Below, one piece after another: positions 1-8,586 of a DNA stretch of 56,755 bases. This stretch comes from Butyrivibrio sp. NC3005 (GTDB lineage: Bacteria; Bacillota; Clostridia; Lachnospirales; Lachnospiraceae). Below the pieces are notes generated by a model that did not search any database, was not told the origin of the DNA, and saw only the letters and a list, made by a program, of their open reading frames with translations. The stretch is from positions 1 to 56,755 of the forward strand of contig NZ_AUKC01000026.1 in assembly GCF_000424545.1 (NCBI RefSeq). Direction: 5' to 3'. The position numbers and the translations under genes are program-made. Within the stretch, counting starts at the first letter, position 1, and each line of letters starts with the position of its first letter.

Positions 1-179
1 ATACGATTTTTAGGCTTTACATTCATTACTTGGTTAAGTTGTTCATCAGAATAATATCTATAACCACTTGCTGTAGTATGATGTGGATGAAGTTTTCCGT
101 TAGCATCCCAATTTCGTAATGTCTGCGCAGATACACCTATAATCTTTGAAAATTCATGTATAGAATAATATTTACTCAA
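1..179 (-). CDS. IS607-family transposase TnpA (serine recombinase), N-terminal part, runs off the window
   Basis: The reverse strand encodes about 59 residues beginning MSKYYSIHEFSKIIGVSAQT and continuing with LRNWDANGKL and SGYRYYSDEQL. This is the MerR-like helix-turn-helix found at the N-terminus of IS607 TnpA serine recombinases. In this family the DNA-binding domain precedes the catalytic resolvase domain, which would lie beyond the left edge. I chose the TTG at 179 because an AAAGGAG ribosome-binding site lies just upstream (about 187-195) and no ATG fits. The gene is truncated only by the window edge. The opposite window end carries the 3' end of a tnpB on the same strand, so two copies, or two halves, of a similar element bound the window. 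Confidence 0.85.
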   Translation of the reverse strand, partial: MSKYYSIHEFSKIIGVSAQTLRNWDANGKLHPHHTTASGYRYYSDEQLNQVMNVKPKNR

Positions 180-285
180 AGTGCTAGCTCCTTTCAATAT
201 TATTATACATCAGCAAACCATAAAAGTCAACATCTATTTATATAGTTTTATAAGTATTATTCAACAGTTATTAACCCTCTATTAT

Positions 286-1980
286 TTAATATGAATACAT
301 TTCTTTTTGAGTTTGATAATAAGTATAGTAAACTTTTTTTGCATTCATAAGCTCATTAAATGATCCAGTTTCAACAATCGTTTTTTTATCCATAACAAAT
401 ATTCTATCAACATCTTTGGTAAGTCCAAGCCTATGTGTTATATATATAGTTGTAATATCATTGTCACACTTTTCGTTTATCGCTTTATATGTATTGATTT
501 CAGCAATAGGATCAAGAGACGCTGTAGGCTCATCTAATATCAGTACTTCTTTTTGTTTGCTCATAGCTCTGCAAATTGCTATTTTTTGCCACTCCCCTCC
601 TGAAAGATCCACATGTTCGCCAAAATCTTTTCCAATAATAGTGTTTTCTTTTTCAGGAAGCCGATCTATATTTTTTGAAATATCCAAATCATAATCAGAG
701 TCCTTATCGTTGTCAAAAAACACGTTTTCTTTGACAGAAAGACAAAATTTTGCAAAATCCTGGAATACTACTGAAAAGAGTTCTTTTCTTTGAGCAGGAC
801 TTAAATCTTCTGCTTTAACCCCGTTTACTAATACCAAACCTTTAGTTGGCTTATATAATCCCAAAATCAACTTTATAAGAGTAGTTTTACCAGCTCCATT
901 TGAACCTACTAATGCAATTCTTTCACCTCTTTTTATACTAAACGAAATATTCTCCAATGCGAATTCGTCAGATTTTTCATATTTAAAATAAACATTTTTA
1001 AACTCGATACAATCTTCTTTTTTCAGATTTATTTCTTTTCTATCCAGATCACACTTATAATTATTTACTTCAGAAAAAATCTTCTTATAATTCATATAAT
1101 TTCTGAAATTTGACGATATTTTTTGCACTTTATAAAGAACATGAAAGCTAAACATTTCCCCAGATATTGATACAAAATTTCCAATTGAAATACTTCCTTT
1201 TACAAACTGAACAAGTACTATCAAAAGGTTGATAAACATAACCAAATACTCACTTTTTCCTAATAGCGCCCCTAAAAAACCACATTTCAACTTCACTTTT
1301 AGGACTTTGTCATCAACCTTCTTCTGATTTGCTTTCCAATCGTTTAGCATAAATTTTTCTGAATTAAAAGCTCTTATTTCTTTCGCATATTCTCTTGATC
1401 TAAGAATTGAAGACTTGTAAAAAATATGTCTTCTTTCAGAATCAAAGCAACGCGACCTGTAAAACTCTTTATTCGATAATTTGAAGGAATACCAGACAAC
1501 AAGTGGTCCTAATAAAAAAAATGTGAATACAAGATAAACAGAAATACGAAAAATAATGGCTATTAAAACTAATAATTGAACTATTTCAGAACAAAAAGAT
1601 ACTATAAGTGCATACTTCTCCTTGTACAAATTATATTCCTTCAATTTTGAAATATAATTGATTGATTCTTCCTCATACATGTAATAGGGGATTTTTTTTA
1701 TAGTATCAGAGATTTTATGTTCCCACTTTTCATCAAGAATATGGTTTATTTGAATGATTTCAAACCTCGATAAGCATTGTAAAATCGGAATAAAAAATGT
1801 AATCATCCATAAAAAAAGCGCAGTAAATAAAGTTTTAGAATCGATTTTTCCCTGAATTTTCAATACCACACAATCAATCAACTTAGCCTGTGAGAAAACA
1901 ATAAACGAAGAAGCAAATGCACAAATTATTTCTATAAGTACTACTAGTATTTGATTCCAATGATAATTCTTATTATTCAT
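286..1980 (-). CDS. ABC exporter, fused membrane and ATP-binding domains (peptide/lipid exporter type)
   Basis: A half-size ABC exporter. An N-terminal region with several hydrophobic helices is followed by a nucleotide-binding domain. Counted from the upstream in-frame ATG at 2037 (583 residues), the Walker A GSNGAGKTT is at about 378-386, the signature LSGGEWQ at 478, Walker B VLILDEP near 497-503, and the switch His is in YITHRLG. I prefer the ATG at 1980 (564 residues) because GGAGAG sits 9 bp upstream, while the ATG at 2037 has no ribosome-binding site. No peptidase C39 domain is visible. The divergently placed IS607 copy ends close to its 3' side, and the next gene upstream is a helix-turn-helix regulator on the same strand. 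A peptide or bacteriocin substrate is a guess; no precursor peptide is visible next to it. Confidence 0.8.
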   Translation of the reverse strand: MNNKNYHWNQILVVLIEIICAFASSFIVFSQAKLIDCVVLKIQGKIDSKTLFTALFLWMITFFIPILQCLSRFEIIQINHILDEKWEHKISDTIKKIPYYMYEEESINYISKLKEYNLYKEKYALIVSFCSEIVQLLVLIAIIFRISVYLVFTFFLLGPLVVWYSFKLSNKEFYRSRCFDSERRHIFYKSSILRSREYAKEIRAFNSEKFMLNDWKANQKKVDDKVLKVKLKCGFLGALLGKSEYLVMFINLLIVLVQFVKGSISIGNFVSISGEMFSFHVLYKVQKISSNFRNYMNYKKIFSEVNNYKCDLDRKEINLKKEDCIEFKNVYFKYEKSDEFALENISFSIKRGERIALVGSNGAGKTTLIKLILGLYKPTKGLVLVNGVKAEDLSPAQRKELFSVVFQDFAKFCLSVKENVFFDNDKDSDYDLDISKNIDRLPEKENTIIGKDFGEHVDLSGGEWQKIAICRAMSKQKEVLILDEPTASLDPIAEINTYKAINEKCDNDITTIYITHRLGLTKDVDRIFVMDKKTIVETGSFNELMNAKKVYYTYYQTQKEMYSY

Positions 1981-2157
1981 TTTATAATCTCTCCAAGTTA
2001 ATGTAGTTGTTGTAGTATGCTTCTCTAATACCTTCATTAGATATTATTATACCCAACACAAATGCGCATCCCTGATATGTTATTGATGGAATATAAGATA
2101 CATCCTTCACCATAGGTAATTGCATTATTTCCCCCATTTAATTCTTCAGATATTTCA

Positions 2158-3146
2158 CTATATCATACTAGCAGATGGTAGTTCATAGCACTCAGGAATT
2201 TCTAAATAATCAAAAATAGCATTTAATGTTTGTTGCTTTGGCTTAGTTTGTTTACTCACAATTCGCTGTATTGTTCTTGGTGATACTCCGCACTCAGAAA
2301 CATCTTCAATAGATTTTTTTGTTTTCGCCTATATACATCAATAACCTGAGACTCACAATATATCTTGGGAATATTGCATAATAAAGCAAAGTTCTCTTTT
2401 ACTTTACTTCTTTCACTTGTTTTATTATTTCCACATACATAAGTTGTTCTTGCAATCCCCAGTTCATTTTCCAATCTTTTAGCAAAATATAAAAGCCAAA
2501 ACTTATTATCTGTATCCAGTTCTGATTGTTCAATATATTTTATCAAATCCCAAACATTATTAGATAATTCATTCATTTCGGCAGAAAAATTTTTTTCTAT
2601 ATTATCACTATAATACTCATATTCACTCTTATAAAAAGCCAAAATATAATATAATTCCTCTATTGATAACAAAAAATTGTCTATTCTTTTCTTTTGAAAA
2701 TCTGGAATAGTTTCTTTAATTGCCATAAAATATAGATATCTAACATCACTTTTTGGATTAATCTGAAGTAACACTTTTGCTTTTAATGCATATATCATTT
2801 GTCTTTCTATTGAGCTAACTTCGTACTCAGAAAAACATTTTTGGATTTCATTGATTAATTTCAAAGCAGTTTCATTAGCTCCGATATCTACACATTCCAC
2901 TAGCCTCCAATATTTTTCCCACATACTATACTCATCATAATGCACATATGCAATTCTATTCTTTTGCGAAACTCCTAATCTAGAAAGAAATCTATTTCTA
3001 ATCCAAAATCCAGGACAGGATTTTCCCTCTTCATAGTAATGATATAAAACCCTGCTACATATTCCGTCGCATACCCTACCTTGGGGGATTCTTTTTTGCT
3101 CCCTAATATACTTGATATATTCGCCAAATTCAACTCTTTTCATCAT
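2158..3146 (-). pseudogene. Helix-turn-helix regulator with a C-terminal second HTH, interrupted by a frameshift
   Basis: The uninterrupted frame (2256-3146, 296 residues) starts with an XRE/Rgg-like domain (FGEYIKYIREQKRIPQG, then CDGICSR and later LSRLGVSQ), followed by a helical middle like the TPR-type region of Rgg/PlcR regulators. Near its end the frame passes through a run of seven A (2314-2320 on the plus strand) into meaningless residues. Adding one base to that run restores a second HTH (SIEDVSECGVSPRTIQRIV, then AIFDYLEIPE) ending at a stop at 2158-2160. The gene therefore looks like a two-HTH regulator of about 330 residues, broken by one missing base or read through by slippage. 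It may control the downstream ABC exporter; the gap is about 180 bp. AGGGG upstream of 3146 is a plausible ribosome-binding site. Confidence 0.7.
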
Positions 3147-3283
3147 GATATGTACTTGCCCCTAATGTCGAATTAATCAGTCTGTCGATAACTTCTTTTT
3201 AACCTCTCTCTTTTAACACTCCACCTTTAATTCATTGTAACTAGATAAAAACATTAAATCAATGACATTTCTGTTAACTAAAA

Positions 3284-3314
3284 GATGGATTTTTTCTTTT
3301 AGAAAAAATCCATC
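3284..3314 (-). terminator. Perfect 13-bp hairpin, rho-independent terminator for the minus strand
   Basis: GATGGATTTTTTC pairs perfectly with GAAAAAATCCATC around a 5-base loop. Read on the minus strand it is followed by TTTTAG, a weak U-tract. It lies upstream of the regulator gene and would stop leftward transcription from the 3.5-kb remnant region. Confidence 0.6.
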
Positions 3315-3339
3315 CCTAAAAAACATCATTCAATGAATG

Positions 3340-3405
3340 TATGACTTCTTGTAACTTACATTCAGAAACTCGCATTTACTGCGAGTTTCGTGAGAACAAA
3401 AGTCA
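3340..3405. repeat. Dispersed palindromic repeat R3, copy 1
   Basis: An outer arm GACTTCTTGT pairs, with one mismatch, with ACAAAAGTC. It encloses a perfect 9-bp hairpin, GAAACTCGC/GCGAGTTTC. The left half (ATGACTTCTTGT then ATTCAGAAACTCGC) recurs at 49712-49745. It lies in a gene-free stretch of about 330 bp. Confidence 0.6.
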
Positions 3406-3409
3406 AGTG

Positions 3410-3452
3410 GCAAACTGGTCCAAGGCGAAGCCTTTTCAAATGGCCAGTTTGC
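3410..3452. repeat. Nested hairpin adjoining R3
   Basis: GCAAACTGG pairs with CCAGTTTGC and encloses a second small hairpin, AAGGC-GAA-GCCTT. A related string, TTCAAATGGCCAGT, recurs near 16160. The function is unknown; it may be part of the same repeat as the preceding entry. Confidence 0.45.
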
Positions 3453-3480
3453 GTAGTTTTTGGAACGTAGTGACAAAAAT

Positions 3481-3549
3481 CTATATATTCTTATATATCC
3501 AATAGTAATTATCCTCTGTATGATCCTGGCTCATCTGCTGCAGAGAAAT
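3481..3549 (-). pseudogene. Remnant of the 3' end of a transglutaminase-like gene
   Basis: The minus strand encodes ISLQQMSQDHTEDNYYWIYK plus two residues and a stop. This nearly matches the last residues of the transglutaminase-like protein encoded on the plus strand at 3791-4657 (ISPQQMNIDHTEDDYYWIYK). Upstream of the match the frame has no recognisable domain. It is therefore an inverted, deleted paralogue lying head-to-head with the intact gene. Confidence 0.65.
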
Positions 3550-3790
3550 CATATAGTATACAAAGAATTTCCCGCTCAAATACCAGTCCAGATTTTGTAA
3601 AAATCTAACGAAATTATTACAAAAACAAGATACTTTCAGCATACCTATACAAAAATTATCGAAAATCCGATATAATAAATATATTGTATTTTCGTTTAAG
3701 TATCTTTTATATTTCAAAGATTTTGATTTTATTTTCGTCAGTTATAATTTTCAATCGATTCTATTTTTTGATAAAAGAAAGGTTAAATAT

Positions 3791-4657
3791 ATGATTAGGA
3801 AACGTATATTTAGGAAAATAGCTTTAGGAATAGGAATTACTCTTTTTAGTAGCTTTCTTACTACAATACCTGCACAGGCAGGTGAATATATTCTATTTGA
3901 AAACTATGAAGCGTTTGGATATATGTCCTATGCAGATAGAAATCCTGATTTAAAAAGCGCATTTGGCTATAATAAAGATGCCCTTTGGAATCACTATGCC
4001 AGCAGCGGTTGTCTTGAAGGAAGAATAGCAACTGTCGATAAACCATCCATCTTAACAGTTAAAAATTTTGATGCCGCACGCTATGCTACAGATAATCCTG
4101 ACGTAGCCGCCGCAGTAGGAACTTCCCCAAAAGCTCTATTACATCATTACAAAACAGCCGGATATCTTGAAGGAAGACGTGTATTCTCGACCGACCGCAG
4201 AATCCAAGGTGTCCTTGATGTATGCGACATTGCAGCCAGTATAACAAACTCATCTATGAGTGACAGAGAAAAAGTCAAAGCGGTTCATGACTGGATGTGT
4301 CTTAACTTGTCCTATGATAATTCGCTTAAGTACTATAGCTATTTGGACGCAGTGAACAAAAAGACAGCAGTATGTCAGGGATATGCTGAAATGTTTGATT
4401 TATTTATGCACATATTGGGAATTGAAGACAGAATCGCAACTGGCTCTGCCAGTAACGGAGTACGAAGCGGTTCTCATGCATGGAATGAAGTAGAGATAGA
4501 AGGAAAACTCTACGCAATAGACGTAACCTGGGATGACACTGGCGAAATCGGAATTCCTCTAAGATATACTTATTTCCTTATTTCACCACAGCAAATGAAT
4601 ATTGATCATACTGAAGACGATTATTACTGGATTTACAAAAATATTTACATTCACTAA
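3791..4657 (+). CDS. Secreted transglutaminase-like (papain-fold) protein with two NPD repeats
   Basis: 288 residues. An N-terminal signal peptide ends near AQA (about residue 30). Two repeats follow at about 47-78 and 98-129, each carrying an NPD motif and ending in a (L/Y)LEGR-type string. The transglutaminase core has Cys195 (AVCQGYAEMF), His229 (GSHAWNEV) and Asp244 (YAIDVTWDD), the expected Cys-His-Asp triad. Members of this fold act as secreted proteases, transglutaminases or peptidoglycan/protein-processing enzymes, so the reaction here is unknown. AAAGG lies 9 bp before the ATG. An inverted fragment of a paralogue lies just upstream and repeat R2 just downstream. Confidence 0.8.
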   Translation: MIRKRIFRKIALGIGITLFSSFLTTIPAQAGEYILFENYEAFGYMSYADRNPDLKSAFGYNKDALWNHYASSGCLEGRIATVDKPSILTVKNFDAARYATDNPDVAAAVGTSPKALLHHYKTAGYLEGRRVFSTDRRIQGVLDVCDIAASITNSSMSDREKVKAVHDWMCLNLSYDNSLKYYSYLDAVNKKTAVCQGYAEMFDLFMHILGIEDRIATGSASNGVRSGSHAWNEVEIEGKLYAIDVTWDDTGEIGIPLRYTYFLISPQQMNIDHTEDDYYWIYKNIYIH

Positions 4658-4688
4658 CTTTAGCCAAGAAAGAATAATTTGCAATACT

Positions 4689-4888
4689 ATAGGTTTTGAA
4701 ATCTATATAGTCCGTTTTACTGTTTGTATATTTCGTCGCAGACACGCTTTCGCTTGATTATAAACGTAATGGTACATAAGGTTCTAAAATACAGAACCTA
4801 AGTAAATGCGGCATAATTTAAACACTTTTAAATTATGCCGTCTGCCGTAGGCAGATTTAAAGGCATTATTTATGCCTTTAAACCCCAG
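4689..4888 (+). repeat. Structured dispersed element R2, copy 1 (long form, tail truncated)
   Basis: It shares a long conserved head (TCCGTTTTACTGTTTGTATA and the following 45 bases) with 23591-23838 (inverted) and 46270-46417. Next come a hairpin GGTTCT-loop-AGAACC, a long hairpin GGCATAATTTAAA/TTTAAATTATGCC, a small hairpin TCTGCC/GGCAGA, and TTTAAAGGCAT/ATGCCTTTAAA. The stems differ from copy 2 by paired changes. The complementary tail found in copies 2 and 3 is missing here, and the element abuts the proA stop codon, so its hairpins may also terminate proA transcription. Confidence 0.8.
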
Positions 4889-4902
4889 ACCAAACAAACT
4901 TT

Positions 4903-6240
4903 TTACAAAAGTTCTTTAAAGTGGAAACTCTTCTTTCCTGTTGCATAATCTCCCACAATATTGTTATTACCAATAAGCTTATACTTATATGTTACAAGTC
5001 CCTCCAAGCCAACTGGTCCTCTTGCATGAAGCTTTCCTGTGCTTATTCCTACTTCTGCACCAAATCCATATCTAAATCCGTCAGCAAATCTGGTAGAACA
5101 GTTGCGATATACTCCTGCACTATCTACCATTTGTTCAAAATATTCTGCCACCTTATCATCACCAGTCATAATAGCATCTGTATGATGTGATCCGTAGGTA
5201 TTAATATGTTCTACAGCTTTCTCCACATCATCAACAAGTTTAAGCGAAATAATCATGTCGTTGTATTCAGTTGCAAAATCTTCTTCCTGCATTATTTTCT
5301 CATAATCCTTGACCTTATCCGTCTCTGAAGGTACTGGTATTTCCCCGTTAGACAATGCTGCAAGTTTTTCGAACACTTCCTTTGTGGCTCTAACCTCCAC
5401 ATTATTATTTTGCAAAGCTTTATATAGTGCCAGAAGAAACGAATCTGCAACTTTTTTGTTTATAAGTACTGTCTCAACCGCATTACATGCTGCTACATAC
5501 TGCGTTTTGGCATCGATTATGATATTAATAGAGTTTTCAAAATCTGCTTTTTCATCAACATAAATATGACAAATACCACTTGAATGTCCCATTACAGGAA
5601 TCTTGGTATTCTCCATAATATACCTTACAAATTTGTTTGACCCTCTTGGTATCAGCAAATCCACTTCCCTGTCACAAGCTAAAAGTTCATCAATTTCATT
5701 GTGAAGAGTAACCTGCATCAGACATTCACCTGGAAGATTAGCCTTAATGACACTCTCTTTTATTATGTCAAAAAGGATTTTATTGGTATTAACAGTCTCT
5801 TTTCCACCTTTTAATATCGCACAATTTCCACTCTTGATACACAAAGATGCCACCTGTACCATCGCATCAGGACGGGCTTCGAAGATAACTCCGATAACAC
5901 CAATTGGAACTGTCACTCTTGTAAGTACAAGGTCTTTATCAAGTTCTCTATTAAGCAGAACTTTTCCTACAGGATCACTTAATGTAATAAGCTGCTTCAA
6001 CCCCTCTACACTGTCAGAAAGCTTGTGCTCGTCATACTTTAATCTTTTCTGAATGGAAGCTGCCACATTATCTTTTACAGCATTTTCCATATCTTTTCTA
6101 TTTTCTTCAAAGATTCTGTCCTTATTTCGCAAAAGGCCTTCGATAATATATTCTAAAGCCTTATTTCTTGTATCAATACTGCTGGCTGCAAGTTTTGGTG
6201 CAACCATTTTCATTTTCAAAGCTTCTTTACTTATCTCCAT
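4903..6240 (-). CDS. proA: Glutamate-5-semialdehyde dehydrogenase (gamma-glutamyl phosphate reductase)
   Basis: 445 residues of the aldehyde dehydrogenase fold. It catalyses the NADPH-dependent reduction of gamma-glutamyl phosphate, the second step of proline synthesis, in the cytoplasm. Recognisable ProA motifs include GVIGVIFEARPDAMVQVASL, LKGGKE, the catalytic Cys252 in AACNAVETVL, and RFADGFRYGFGAEVGISTGK near the end. GGAGAA precedes the ATG. proB (glutamate 5-kinase), the usual neighbour, is absent. Instead proA lies 11 bp downstream of an AAA+ ATPase gene, probably in one transcript. Confidence 0.95.
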   Translation of the reverse strand: MEISKEALKMKMVAPKLAASSIDTRNKALEYIIEGLLRNKDRIFEENRKDMENAVKDNVAASIQKRLKYDEHKLSDSVEGLKQLITLSDPVGKVLLNRELDKDLVLTRVTVPIGVIGVIFEARPDAMVQVASLCIKSGNCAILKGGKETVNTNKILFDIIKESVIKANLPGECLMQVTLHNEIDELLACDREVDLLIPRGSNKFVRYIMENTKIPVMGHSSGICHIYVDEKADFENSINIIIDAKTQYVAACNAVETVLINKKVADSFLLALYKALQNNNVEVRATKEVFEKLAALSNGEIPVPSETDKVKDYEKIMQEEDFATEYNDMIISLKLVDDVEKAVEHINTYGSHHTDAIMTGDDKVAEYFEQMVDSAGVYRNCSTRFADGFRYGFGAEVGISTGKLHARGPVGLEGLVTYKYKLIGNNNIVGDYATGKKSFHFKELL

Positions 6241-6251
6241 AAATTCTCCTT

Positions 6252-7787
6252 TTAGTCTAGTAGTTTTCTTACTTCCTCTGCATTATAAGTGACATTTGAT
6301 ACATGTTCTGTCTCTATCAGAAAAAGAGCATGAGCTGCAAGATGCTCTGCTGCCTGTTCCAAATCTCTTACACCAGAGACATTTTTATAATGCTCTACAA
6401 CCTCTTTGGCTCCGTCCTCTGTTACGACACACTCACTTCCCATAAGTCCAAGCCTCTTCAATACTTTTGGCAAAGAGAATTTCAAGAAAATAGTCTTCTT
6501 CTCCTCCATAGTATAGTCAGGGAGTTCTATCACCGCAAATCGAGTAAGAAGCGGTTCTGAAATCCTACTCTTATCATTTGCAGTCGCTATAGGATAAACA
6601 CCACCTGTAGGAATCATACATTCCATATAGTTATCAGTATAACCCAGATTATCCAACAAGGTTAAAAGCGCATCCGCAGGATTTCCTGCAGCAGAATCGC
6701 TGTCTGCTTTATCAAGTTCATTAATAATAAATACAAGGTTAGACTCTCTTGCTTTAGAAAAAGCCTCCATAATGCTTCCAGGTTTTGCATTAGCATATAT
6801 TCTAGAACTTCCAGTAAGCTGTTCCGGATCATGAACTGCGCTCATATCTAAAGTAACCCACGGAAGTCTCAAAATCTTTGCAACAGCATATGCTATCTGC
6901 GACTTACCAGTACCGGCAGGACCTATAAGTAAAAGACCATATGCCGGAAGTCTGTGAGTTCTATTTATCTGGATAATAGTCTCTATTATACGCTGCTTAA
7001 CCTTCTCCATACCATATATTGTCTCATCGAGAATCTCTCTAGCCTTCACAGGATCTATCGGCTCGAAACTCGAACTCTTCCAGCTGATATTCAGCATTAT
7101 AGAAAGCGCTCTTTGAGCATGTCTTCTCTCTTCTTCACTAACTTCACTAGAACTTGCCACCATAAGATTTCTCTTGGCCCAGCTTCTGATATTGGATGGA
7201 AAAGTCTTACCCGCACAGTCCAAAAAATCTCTGATACTCTGAAGACTTGTAAGTTTCATATCATCGTCATCATCCATATCTTCATCCACATCTCCTGCGC
7301 ACATAGCCTCTCTCTGGAGCTGACTGTTAAACAAACGCTGCATCATAAACTGCAAAAATCCATCTCCTGCAGAAAGCTTTGAATGTGAAGGATTATCCAC
7401 TTCTCTTATCTTATAAACAGCAAATCCTTCCTCTGTATCTGTGCCCGATAACTGAACTAAAATATGATTAATACCCATCCACCTGATAAACTGCTCGAAA
7501 CGTTTATCAATCTTTACAATATCAGATCTTACCTCTTTGGTCTCAAAACAGGTTCTCTTCTCAGGATCTATAAAGCTTCCTGTAATGTGATGTTCAAAAA
7601 ATCCATCCTTATTATCCAATACCAATATAGGATATATTGCACTGGCAGTCTTTTCATTTGAATAGTAGGTTGTATATGTTATATTCCCACCACTTTTCTG
7701 CCCGTTTTCCTGTTCATTATCCTTATTATCATCCTGGCTAAAATCAAATACTCTTCCTGACATAATCCCCGTCACCTTTCTTTTCAT
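6252..7787 (-). CDS. Lon-like AAA+ ATPase without a protease domain
   Basis: 511 residues. The region LDETIYGMEKVKQRIIE followed by Walker A GPAGTGKS (about 289-296) matches the ATPase module of Lon proteases. The protein ends after the small AAA lid, with no Ser-Lys S16 domain. The N-terminal half is unlike the Lon substrate domain and includes an acidic run near 167-176. The Walker B segment reads VFIINELDKAD (about 352-362), with Asn where Asp is usual, so hydrolysis may be altered. TRF in LLTRFAV is a likely arginine finger. The ATG at 7763 is an alternative start, with AAAGGTG upstream. It is co-transcribed with proA. A remodelling or regulatory role is inference. Confidence 0.75.
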   Translation of the reverse strand: MKRKVTGIMSGRVFDFSQDDNKDNEQENGQKSGGNITYTTYYSNEKTASAIYPILVLDNKDGFFEHHITGSFIDPEKRTCFETKEVRSDIVKIDKRFEQFIRWMGINHILVQLSGTDTEEGFAVYKIREVDNPSHSKLSAGDGFLQFMMQRLFNSQLQREAMCAGDVDEDMDDDDDMKLTSLQSIRDFLDCAGKTFPSNIRSWAKRNLMVASSSEVSEEERRHAQRALSIMLNISWKSSSFEPIDPVKAREILDETIYGMEKVKQRIIETIIQINRTHRLPAYGLLLIGPAGTGKSQIAYAVAKILRLPWVTLDMSAVHDPEQLTGSSRIYANAKPGSIMEAFSKARESNLVFIINELDKADSDSAAGNPADALLTLLDNLGYTDNYMECMIPTGGVYPIATANDKSRISEPLLTRFAVIELPDYTMEEKKTIFLKFSLPKVLKRLGLMGSECVVTEDGAKEVVEHYKNVSGVRDLEQAAEHLAAHALFLIETEHVSNVTYNAEEVRKLLD

Positions 7788-7855
7788 CTCTGCGCAGTAC
7801 TACCGTGTTAATAAATAAATACCATGAAAAAAGCCTTTGCGTCAACCAAGAAAAA

Positions 7856-7895
7856 CGGTGAGTGGCTTCAAAAATAAAATTTGAACCACCCACCG
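7856..7895. terminator. Bidirectional hairpin terminator
   Basis: CGGTG-GTGG-TTCAAA pairs with TTTGAA-CCAC-CACCG with small interruptions. The hairpin is flanked by CTTTTTT on the plus strand and GTTTTTC on the minus strand. It separates the unknown gene at 7930-8523 from the AAA ATPase/proA unit, both transcribed leftward. Confidence 0.75.
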
Positions 7896-7929
7896 CTTTT
7901 TTATGAAATATATCTATACAAAGTCCCCA

Positions 7930-8523
7930 TTACTTATCACTTTGTGTCTTATTAGTACACCACTTCTTTGAAAAATCAAACAACAATTTTTCACTTTCAA
8001 GACCTTGCGTGTACATTATTGGAGTTTCCATGTACTTGGATTTTGTAAACTGCAGTATTTCTAACCAGTCACGCTTAGTAGTAAAAGCATACTCTGGAGA
8101 TGAGATTCCTGTACAGAATCCATAATTTTCAGCAAATTGAGCATCCAATCTAAGTTTATGAAAAGATCCAAAGCTATAGTTATTCTCAGCAATTCCCTGT
8201 TTATCCATATGTGTTAATAGTGCGAACATTTCCAATTCTGTTGCATTTCTAGGATCAACTTCATTCACCTTAACTTCACAATTATCACCGATTAAAACTA
8301 TAGGATCTTCAGGTGTAGAATTTTTGGAGTAGCTGGCTATATATACATTTGAGCCAAAAGAAACAATTCCAATTCGCTCACCGCCCTCCGTAGGTGAAAC
8401 TTTATATGTTGCCTTACCACACATTGCAGATTCACTTGTGTCAGAAGATGGTTTTGAAACAGTAGTTACATAAGGAGACGTTTTAGCAGTAGTTTGACGA
8501 GTTATATTCACATTTATAGACAT
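7930..8523 (-). CDS. Unknown protein, 197 residues
   Basis: I do not recognise this protein. It begins MSINVNITRQTTAKTSPYV, with a Ser/Thr-rich, low-complexity N-terminus of about 35 residues. A mixed alpha/beta region follows, with four cysteines (CGKATYK, GDNCEV, YGFCTG, KKWCTN). There is no signal peptide or membrane segment. GAGGG lies 6 bp before the ATG, and a strong sigma-70-type promoter lies upstream at 8587-8615, so it is probably a real single-gene transcript ending at the 7856 terminator. Confidence 0.7.
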   Translation of the reverse strand: MSINVNITRQTTAKTSPYVTTVSKPSSDTSESAMCGKATYKVSPTEGGERIGIVSFGSNVYIASYSKNSTPEDPIVLIGDNCEVKVNEVDPRNATELEMFALLTHMDKQGIAENNYSFGSFHKLRLDAQFAENYGFCTGISSPEYAFTTKRDWLEILQFTKSKYMETPIMYTQGLESEKLLFDFSKKWCTNKTQSDK

Positions 8524-8586
8524 GGCATACCCTCTTTTTTTACTTAATCAAACACAAATCTTATATACTGCATCCTTTCCAAAACT

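Noticed and set aside
1981..2037. 19-residue N-terminal extension (MKVLEKHTTTTTLTWRDYK) of the ABC exporter as a leader peptide
   Set aside because: It is in frame with the exporter, has no ribosome-binding site, and the ATG at 1980 has a good one. It is more likely untranslated upstream sequence.
2041..2157. Peptide precursor gene for the ABC exporter
   Set aside because: The only suggestive frame, ending YELPSASMI, is the out-of-frame end of the HTH regulator.
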